Positions 8,768-14,241 of a stretch of DNA of 14,241 nucleotides are shown here, piece after piece. Source of the stretch: JAGLSB01 sp023135955 (GTDB lineage: Bacteria; Bacteroidota; Bacteroidia; Bacteroidales; GCA-2748055); assembly GCA_030673645.1 (NCBI GenBank), contig DAOVIO010000105.1, positions 1 to 14,241 of the forward strand, read 5' to 3'. Made by a program: the position numbers and the translations under genes. The notes under the pieces are model-generated. The model was given only the letters and a program-made list of their open reading frames with translations, had not been told where the DNA came from and did not search any database. Numbering within the stretch: position 1 is the stretch's first letter; each line of letters opens with the position of its first letter.

Positions 8768-8797
8768 GTTATAAATTAATTTATTAATTATTGCCAA
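8768..8797 (-). promoter_or_regulatory. Possible sigma70-like promoter for the hem operon
   Basis: On the minus strand, TTGGCA (8797-8792) and TATAAC (8773-8768) are separated by 18 nt, each one mismatch from the TTGACA and TATAAT consensus. Transcription would start near 8761, leaving a leader of about 75 nt before hemA ATG 8686. Bacteroidota primary promoters normally follow a different pattern (TTTG and TAnnTTTG), and I found no good match to that pattern here. In such AT-rich DNA a chance match is quite possible, so this is tentative. Confidence 0.25.
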
Positions 8798-9456
8798 TTA
8801 CAATAGGAAGTTACAAACTTCCAGACATAAGGAATTTAGCCCTATTTTATCCTTTATATAATTATGCTATTCATGTTATTTATATTAGGTTTAAATAAGC
8901 AGGAGTGTTATAAAACGTGTTAAAGAATAATTTGAAATAAAACAACATTAACCAATCCAAGTAAAAGAATCTATCTCTGTCAACGGTATCGTTTTAAACA
9001 AAAGATTGTCTTTGTGTCAAAAAAAATAGTACTAAAGTTAACAATTCGGTTATCAGGAATATTCAAGGCTTGTGAAGTGCCTGTATTTATTTATATAAAA
9101 AGATTTCAAATTACTCCCGCCAGCTCCACAGAGTACACTAACATCATCCCCAAAAAGGGTGGTTTTTCTTTCTCTACCCCTTCGTAAGTGTTATGATACC
9201 AACAATTTATCGACTCGCCCCCGCCAGTGGTAATTCTTGCAACATTAGCCTTTTTGTGGGCGAAAATAGGTCTTAAATAATGAGCATCGTTCCTGCTCCC
9301 AAAACGGAAAATAAAAAGAGTTTCGCAAAAGATAAATTGGTAAAGGTGGACAGTAGACCGTCGACTTTTAATTAATCCCCCTCTTTCCCTTGCACATTCA
9401 ACCATAATATCAGATATTTACTTAATAAAGTCTTAAATCAACTAATTCATTGTCCT
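8798..9456. other. Non-coding divergent intergenic region with an anomalous 300-bp segment
   Basis: This region separates hemA (minus) from the cytochrome-type gene (plus). The hemA-proximal part, to about 9100, is very AT-rich with no credible gene. From about 9106 to 9410 the texture changes: runs such as cccgccagctcc, actcgcccccgccag and aatccccctctttccc stand out. A 99-codon minus-strand frame (9405-9106) spans this part, but its product has no signal, domain or composition I recognise, and I do not call it a gene. A short CCCC-aaaaa-GGG(T)GG stem followed by T-rich sequence lies near 9149-9176 and could be a weak plus-strand terminator. I see no tRNA or other known RNA gene. Confidence 0.5.
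9345..9365. repeat. Three tandem heptamers with GTNGAC core
   Basis: Three back-to-back 7-mers, ggtggac, agtagac and cgtcgac, share the pattern NGTNGAC. The last contains the palindrome GTCGAC. They sit at one edge of the anomalous intergenic segment. The exact 7-nt spacing with conserved GT and GAC positions suggests a small tandem repeat rather than chance. Function is unknown. Confidence 0.5.
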
Positions 9457-9729
9457 ATGAATCTGAAAATTATCTTCAAGCCTTTTGGTATTTTTTTCCT
9501 GCTAAGCATTGCTGTTTTTATCCTTGTAGCCTGCAATAACGGAAACTCATCCAATGTGGCGAAAGCAAAAAGCAATTATGATGTACCAAAGGAGGTCCGC
9601 GAAAACTATTTAAATTATTGTGCAGGCTGCCATGGAGAGAACCTTGAGAAATTTGATAAAAGCGAATGGATGTATGGTGCTGATGCTGATGCTGCAACTA
9701 CCAGTATAAAATACGGGAGGGCTTCTTGA
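9457..9729 (+). pseudogene. Truncated cytochrome c domain of a cytochrome c-PQQ sugar dehydrogenase lipoprotein
   Basis: The intact ancestor would have been an exported lipoprotein whose heme domain takes electrons from the sugar dehydrogenase that follows. The product starts with a basic-hydrophobic signal and lipobox LVAC (C26), then a spacer and the heme-binding motif CAGCH (C55, C58, H59). The W-x-YG...SIKYGRA stretch up to residue 89 matches the middle of a small c-type cytochrome. Normally a GMP segment with the axial methionine follows soon after, but here the frame stops at TGA 9727-9729 before it is reached. The next frame immediately continues as the inside of a sugar dehydrogenase. 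The end of the cytochrome domain and the beginning of the dehydrogenase are therefore missing. I read this as the 5' remnant of one broken gene. A genuine 90-residue cytochrome lacking its methionine ligand is much less likely. Confidence 0.8.
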
Positions 9730-10576
9730 TCTCAGACTGCATCCGGAATATGAGAAAAATGGATGGCTGTATTTTTCTTTCTCTCAACCCTCGGAAAGTA
9801 ATGAAAAAATTGGCTGTACAGCAATTATGCGAGCCAGGATTTCGGAGGATCGTTTGGTTGATAAAGAAGTGATTTTTGATGGAAAACCTGATACAAACCG
9901 TGGTCAACATTGGGGCTATAAACTACAATTTGACAAGGAGGGCTATTTATGGTTTGGTATTGGCGATCGTGGAGTAAGAGATGTAAATCCGCAGAGTCTT
10001 GAAAATCATTGTGGAAAAATTCACCGAATAAATGATGATGGAAGCATTCCGGAGGATAATCCATTTGTAAATACCCCCGGGGCTATGCCTTCTATCTATT
10101 CTTACGGACACAGAAATCCGCAGGGAACAACCATGCATCCCGAAACAGGTGAAATATGGGAATCGGAGCATGGTCCAAAAGGAGGCGATGAACTCAATCT
10201 GATAAAAAAAGGATTGAATTACGGATGGCCGGTTATATCCTATGGAATCAATTATAATGGTACAACTTTTACTGATATTACTGCTAAAGAAGGTATGGAA
10301 CAGCCTGTTATCTATTGGGTTCCTTCTATTGCTCCCTGCGGTATGACATTCGTTGACAGCGACCGTTATCCTGCCTGGAAAAACAATATACTTATCGGAT
10401 CTCTGAGGTTTAAATATTTGGAAAGAGTTGAACTTGATGGCCATAAAGTTGTTGAACAGGAAAGATTACTCGAAGGAATCGGGAGAGTTAGGAATGTTGA
10501 GGTAAGTCCGGATGGATTTATTTATGTTGCTGCAGAAAATCCGGGTTTCATCGTTAAGTTGTTACCTGTAAACTAA
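9710..10576 (+). pseudogene. PQQ-dependent sugar (glucose/sorbosone) dehydrogenase, 5'-truncated
   Basis: This is the rest of the broken gene. The frame is open from 9710, just after an in-frame TAA at 9707-9709, and encodes GGLLDLRLHPEYEKNGWLYFS, the pattern seen about 75-90 residues into soluble PQQ dehydrogenases. It then follows the family: TNRGQHWGYKLQF with the presumed catalytic histidine, WFGIGDRG, GKIHRINDDGSIPEDNPF, YGHRNPQG, ESEHGPKGGDELNLI, GLNYGWP and, near the end, RVRNVEVSPDGFIYVA. Such enzymes oxidise aldoses in the periplasm. The first blade of the six-bladed propeller is absent, so an active enzyme is doubtful. Initiation at the first in-frame ATG (9827) would give 249 residues lacking even more. 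The stop lies 5 nt before the TonB-dependent receptor start, which points to an operon. An assembly or sequencing error could mimic the deletion. Confidence 0.85.
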
Positions 10577-10581
10577 TTTTA

Positions 10582-12822
10582 ATGCGCCAAAGCCTTGTCA
10601 CCTTACTATTACTTCTTATTGTTCTCAAAGGCTTTAGTCAGAATTCCATTCTCATAAAAGATGAGCTGAGCGGAGAAGTACTGAAGGGTGTAATTCTTAC
10701 AGGAGTAAAAGAATATTCTTTAAAGGCAAATGGAATTATTGAAATTGATCCGGATGCCCTTTCCGGAATTGATTCCATTATTGTCTATAAGGAAGGCTTT
10801 GAAAAATTGGTAATCTTTCCTCCTTTTGAAGAAAAAGCTTTGCTTTTATCCCCATTAAATCTTGATATTTCTGAAGTCAGAATAGTTGTCAACCAAACAG
10901 AGAACAACCTTCGCAATGCCACCGGATCATTAGCTTATCGACGAGCTGAAAATCTTTTCATGCATCACAATCCGGTCTTCGCAGATCAATTAAACAAAAT
11001 ACCCGGAATATATATCCAAAACGGTACTAATAACACCAATCGTCTGACCATAAGGGGAATCGGATCCCGCACTCCATATTCCTCGAATCGGATAAGGGCC
11101 TGGCTGGAAGATCTTCCCCTGAGTGACGGTAACGGCGTTACCCTGATAGAGGATATTGATCCCGAATTGATATCTTCTGTTGAGCTAATAAAAGGGCCTG
11201 CAGGCGCTTTATATGGATCCGGATTGGGGGGCATTCTTAAAATCAATACTATTGACATCAGGGAGAAAGAAAATGGCATCAGCTTTAAAAGCCAATTTGG
11301 AAGTTTTGGAAGTGAAAGTTTCAGCCTGGGAGCGAATTACGCAAAAAATAACACCGGATTCCGTTTGTTTGCATCCGATTATAGCTCAGATGGCTATCGT
11401 GAAAATAACAGCTTCAGGAGAAATACTTTATTCCTGGAAACACACCATCAGCTTAAAAATACAACACTCAGTTTAATTGTTTTGTATACCTGTATTTTTG
11501 GTGAAATCCCCAGCTCTCTCGATGCTGAGACTTTCCTCAATTCTCCCGAAAAAGCTGCGAAAAACTGGCTAAACGTTGAGGGTTATGAAAAATATCACAA
11601 ATTAGGAATCAGCGCGGTGGTAAAGTCTCTTTTAGGAAATAATCTCAGTAATAAATTTTCGACAAATCTGGTTTACAAAAATCCTTATGAAGTCAGACCT
11701 TTCAATATCCTGGATGATAATAACTATTCCCTTTCCTTTGGAGACCGTATAAAATATTACCATGAAAATTGGATGATTTCAGCCGGAGCCGATATTTTCC
11801 TGGAAAATTACCAATGGGAAACCTATGCAATAGAGGATAAGCTCCCAACTACTCTCATCAATAAATTCTCTGACCGGAAGCTGCAATTGAATACCGGAAT
11901 ACTCGCAACTTATAAAATCCATGACCGTTTGATATTAAATGGCTCCCTTAATCTGAATTATACCTCCTATCGTTTAACTGACCTTAAAAACCTGCAAAAC
12001 CCGGTACAGAACTATAATTTTAATCCGATTTTATCTCCTTCCTTCGGTATGAATTATACCCTTAATGAACATCTTAATTTTTATGCCTCCGCCGGTCAGG
12101 GCTTTTCCCCTCCTTCAATTGAAGAAACCCTTTTGCCCGACGGAAATGTAAATATTGATCTTCAGCCGGAATCGGGCTGGATGATGGAAGCAGGGATTAG
12201 AAGCAGTGCAAATAAAATACTGTGGATAGATTTCTCTCTCTACACAATGAATGTAAAAAATATGCTGGTTACACGGCGGATTACAGTGGATCAGTTTATG
12301 GGGATTAATGCAGGAGAGGTAAACTATAAAGGATTTGAAATACAGCTAATTTCAAAGCCCTTGCAATTCATGGAAAACTCGAAATTAAAACTTATTTTAA
12401 ACTCTGCTTACAGTCAATCGTTTAACCACTTTACAGATTTTACAGATGACGGGATCGATTATTCAGGAAAACAACTCCCAGGAATTCCTGCCATGAACTG
12501 GAATAATGAAATTGAGTTGAAAATTGCAGAGAGCTGGCGTATAAATTTCAGCCATCGCTTTACCGGTGATCAATATATTTCAGATGATAACACTGTAAAA
12601 TACGGATCTTTCCAGCTTTCAAATCTCAGTACATCCGGCAGAATATATAAATCAAACAGAGTTTCTATTCTTATTAATACAGGTATAAGGAATCTTTTTA
12701 ATGAGCATTATGCCTCTATGCTTCTGGTAAACGCTCCCTCCTTTGGAAGCAGTATGCCCAGATTTTATTATCCGGGAAACCCGAGAAATGTTTATCTTGG
12801 TATAAGAATTAACCTAAATTAG
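10582..12822 (+). CDS. TonB-dependent outer-membrane receptor (candidate PQQ or sugar-linked uptake)
   Basis: This 746-residue protein is an outer-membrane transporter powered by TonB-ExbBD. A signal peptide ends near residue 20 (LLIVLKGFSQ). Residues 21-92 form a short beta-rich extension resembling the carboxypeptidase-like domain of Bacteroidota receptors. DISEVRIVV at about 95-103 resembles a TonB box. The plug domain spans about 104-225, with LNKIPGIYIQNG, LTIRGIGSR and VELIKGPAGALYGSGLGGILKINT. The remainder is a 22-strand barrel to the C-terminal NPRNVYLGIRINLN, whose last residue is not the usual aromatic. No SusD partner follows, so it is not a typical glycan-utilisation pair. Its ATG is 5 nt after the stop of the PQQ sugar dehydrogenase remnant. 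E. coli YncD/PqqU is a known TonB-dependent PQQ importer, so PQQ is a plausible ligand here, but that is inference from neighbourhood. The receptor family itself is certain. Confidence 0.93.
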   Translation: MRQSLVTLLLLLIVLKGFSQNSILIKDELSGEVLKGVILTGVKEYSLKANGIIEIDPDALSGIDSIIVYKEGFEKLVIFPPFEEKALLLSPLNLDISEVRIVVNQTENNLRNATGSLAYRRAENLFMHHNPVFADQLNKIPGIYIQNGTNNTNRLTIRGIGSRTPYSSNRIRAWLEDLPLSDGNGVTLIEDIDPELISSVELIKGPAGALYGSGLGGILKINTIDIREKENGISFKSQFGSFGSESFSLGANYAKNNTGFRLFASDYSSDGYRENNSFRRNTLFLETHHQLKNTTLSLIVLYTCIFGEIPSSLDAETFLNSPEKAAKNWLNVEGYEKYHKLGISAVVKSLLGNNLSNKFSTNLVYKNPYEVRPFNILDDNNYSLSFGDRIKYYHENWMISAGADIFLENYQWETYAIEDKLPTTLINKFSDRKLQLNTGILATYKIHDRLILNGSLNLNYTSYRLTDLKNLQNPVQNYNFNPILSPSFGMNYTLNEHLNFYASAGQGFSPPSIEETLLPDGNVNIDLQPESGWMMEAGIRSSANKILWIDFSLYTMNVKNMLVTRRITVDQFMGINAGEVNYKGFEIQLISKPLQFMENSKLKLILNSAYSQSFNHFTDFTDDGIDYSGKQLPGIPAMNWNNEIELKIAESWRINFSHRFTGDQYISDDNTVKYGSFQLSNLSTSGRIYKSNRVSILINTGIRNLFNEHYASMLLVNAPSFGSSMPRFYYPGNPRNVYLGIRINLN

Positions 12823-12952
12823 GTCTTAAAAAATACTGATGAAAAAGCTCCTATAAAAAAGAGAATCCCTTCATATTCATTACTTTAATATCAAGTTCTT
12901 TTGGTATTTTAATCTAAATTCTTCTTATATTACCTGTTTAAAACACTGTGCC
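12823..12952. other. Short AT-rich intergenic spacer
   Basis: This 130-bp gap lies between the receptor gene and the phosphotriesterase-family gene. No strong hairpin followed by a T-run is visible, so I call no terminator. A ttttgg at about 12900-12905 could be part of a Bacteroidota -33 element, but no matching TAnnTTTG was found downstream. The gap is long enough to hold a separate promoter for the next gene. Confidence 0.4.
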
Positions 12953-13975
12953 ATGAAAAATCTTTCCTTTTTGCTCTTCGGATTATGCATACTAGCTCTT
13001 CATTCCTGTGAACAAAGTGATACAGGAAAAATTCTTACGGTGAATGGACCTATAGATCCATCAGAACTGGGCACTGTACTTAGTCATGAGCACATATTGG
13101 TAGATTTTATTGGCGCCGACAGCACAGGATATCATCGCTGGAACAAGGACACTGTACTCGGAGTGGTCCTTCCTTACCTGGAGGAGTGCAAGGCCTATGG
13201 TGTAAAGACCATTGTTGAATGCAGCCCTGCATTTTTGGGAAGAGATCCTGAATTACTTCGGATGCTGGCTAAAGCATCAGGCCTTCAGATCCTGACGAAT
13301 ACTGGCTATTATGGTGCGCGTGAGAACAAGTTTATACCTGAAGATGTGTTTTCTATGTCTCCTGAAGAACTTGCAGCTATTTGGATAAGTGAGTTTGAAG
13401 ATGGGATTGAGGGAAGTGGAATAAGACCAGGATTCATCAAGATTGGAGTTGACAGGAATGACACGCTCAGTGAAGAGCATAGACTCTTGATTAATGCAGC
13501 TGCCCTTGCACATAAGGAAACAGGCCTTGTCATTGCATCTCATACGGGTCCTGAAGCACCCGCTTTTGAACAGCTGGCTGTCCTTGAGAATGAAGGTGTA
13601 TCCCCTTCTGCATTTATCTGGGTGCATGCAAATCGTGGCAGCCTGAGCGCTAATATCAAGGCCGCCCAAATGGGTGCATGGGTTTCACTCGACAATTACA
13701 ATTTAAAAAGAGATAGCAAAGCAGAGAATGCCTTCAACACGCCATGGTATATCGAGCGCCTCCTGGCACTAAGGGACGCAGGTGTTCTGGACCATGTATT
13801 GCTCTCTCACGATGCCGGCTGGTACAGGCCTGGCGAACCGGGTGGAGGAGATTTCAGGGGATATACTGATATCTTTACAAGCTTGCTGCCAATGCTGAAG
13901 GAAAGTGGCTTTACCTCAAAAGAGATTGATCAATTGATGATAGAGAATCCAGGGAAAGCATTTGCTGTGAGATGA
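12953..13975 (+). CDS. Phosphotriesterase-family metal hydrolase, lipoprotein
   Basis: This 340-residue protein belongs to the amidohydrolase superfamily, phosphotriesterase (PTE) branch, whose members include phosphotriesterases, lactonases and enzymes of unknown substrate. A signal peptide ends in the lipobox LHSC (C19), so it should be a membrane-anchored lipoprotein in the periplasm or on the outer membrane. The binuclear metal site appears complete: H45 and H47 in LSHEHILVDF, the carboxylatable bridging lysine K163 in GFIKIGVD, H197 in VIASHTG, H225 in IWVHANRG, and D287 in LSHDAGWYRPG. The C-terminal MIENPGKAF is also typical of the family. All ligands are in the expected order and spacing, so it is probably an active hydrolase. 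The substrate cannot be read from sequence; a lactone or a phosphoester are both possible. No obvious partner lies next to it. Its base composition looks richer in GC than that of the heme operon. Confidence 0.92.
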   Translation: MKNLSFLLFGLCILALHSCEQSDTGKILTVNGPIDPSELGTVLSHEHILVDFIGADSTGYHRWNKDTVLGVVLPYLEECKAYGVKTIVECSPAFLGRDPELLRMLAKASGLQILTNTGYYGARENKFIPEDVFSMSPEELAAIWISEFEDGIEGSGIRPGFIKIGVDRNDTLSEEHRLLINAAALAHKETGLVIASHTGPEAPAFEQLAVLENEGVSPSAFIWVHANRGSLSANIKAAQMGAWVSLDNYNLKRDSKAENAFNTPWYIERLLALRDAGVLDHVLLSHDAGWYRPGEPGGGDFRGYTDIFTSLLPMLKESGFTSKEIDQLMIENPGKAFAVR

Positions 13976-14000
13976 TAATAACAATGCCTCTATAAACCAT

Positions 14001-14241
14001 GTTTGAGTTTTGCTCCTTCCCCCTCAATCCTCTCCCTCAAACTGTTGCTGAAATTAGTTTTGAGGGCGAGTTTTGAGCAAGAGGAAAAAATACTTACCTG
14101 AGTTATATCTTCCCCCTCAATCCTCACCCTCAAACTCTTGCTGAAAAAAAAGTATCGAGGGTGAGTTTTGAGCAAGAGCAAAAGACAAGTCCTTCCCTTT
14201 TTTGTTCCTCAATCCTCACCCTCAAACTCTTGCTGAAAAAA
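14001..14241. repeat. Tandem repeat of 92-93 bp with complementary arms, continuing past window
   Basis: The motif CTCAATCCTC recurs at 14023, 14116 and 14208, giving periods of 93 and 92 bp. Each unit has a left arm of the type CCTCACCCTCAAACTCTTGC followed by TG and an A-rich run, and a right arm containing GAGGGTGAG then TTTTGAGCAAGAG. At 14001-14016 a degenerate right arm precedes the first full unit, and the third copy is cut by the window edge. Unit 1 (about 14018-14110) has diverged more from the others. A minus-strand frame of 63 codons across the repeats is a by-product of the periodicity. The units are too long, and the spacers too similar, for a CRISPR array. Confidence 0.85.

Noticed and set aside
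8687..8797. N-terminal extension of hemA from 8797
   Set aside because: The 37 extra residues do not resemble the family, and the expected HemA N-terminus begins at ATG 8686. The region also holds the candidate promoter.
9106..9405. 99-codon minus-strand frame in the divergent spacer
   Set aside because: No recognisable domain, signal or gene-like composition. It may be a by-product of a repeat element, so it is described as non-coding with a finding instead.
9947..10444. 165-codon minus-strand frame opposite the sugar dehydrogenase
   Set aside because: It lies wholly antisense to a clearly recognisable dehydrogenase frame, and its product has no family features.
9457..10576. Programmed frameshift joining cytochrome c and sugar dehydrogenase
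   Set aside because: A frameshift would not supply the missing methionine-ligand region and first propeller blade. A deletion explains both the frame change and the missing residues.
10582..12822. SusC-type glycan receptor
   Set aside because: At 746 residues it is shorter than typical SusC proteins, and no SusD lipoprotein gene follows.
13990..14181. 63-codon minus-strand frame over the tandem repeats
   Set aside because: Its product merely repeats the translated repeat unit (LRxRIEGE pattern), so it is an artefact of periodic DNA.
14001..14241. CRISPR array
   Set aside because: Units are 92-93 bp and similar along much of their length, with internal complementarity. There are no short identical repeats separated by unique spacers, and no cas genes.

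Overview
The window looks like chromosomal DNA of a Bacteroidota species. It is AT-rich, most genes lack a Shine-Dalgarno sequence, and the right half holds two proteins with lipoprotein signals and a TonB-dependent receptor with an N-terminal extension of the kind common in that phylum. The genus cannot be named from the sequence.

Left block (1-8686, all minus strand): a nearly complete tetrapyrrole operon. In transcription order it reads hemA, hemC, hemD, hemB, hemL, hemE, hemN and a HemY-family protoporphyrinogen oxidase cut by the window edge. These eight enzymes take glutamyl-tRNA to protoporphyrin IX. Only ferrochelatase (and GltX) is not seen. Gaps are 5-40 nt, except the 68-nt hemL-hemE gap. 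That gap holds a perfect 9-bp hairpin followed by a T-run, which probably splits the operon or tunes expression of its second half. Three starts need revision from the longest frames: hemA to ATG 8686, hemD to ATG 6479 and hemE to GTG 3335.

Middle (8687-9456): a non-coding stretch of about 770 bp between divergent genes. It has a possible hemA promoter and, at about 9106-9410, a segment of different texture that carries three tandem GTNGAC-core heptamers. This may be a repeat or decayed element.

Right block (9457-13975, plus strand): a broken gene for a lipoprotein that joined a c-type cytochrome to a PQQ-dependent sugar dehydrogenase. An internal segment is missing and the frame is lost. 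Five nt downstream is an intact TonB-dependent receptor, which may import PQQ or a sugar-related ligand. After 130 bp comes a lipoprotein of the phosphotriesterase family with a complete set of metal ligands.

Right edge (about 14001-14241): a tandem repeat with a 92-93 bp period whose arms are complementary in interleaved order. It runs off the window. Base composition shifts visibly from the AT-rich heme operon to the more GC-rich right block.
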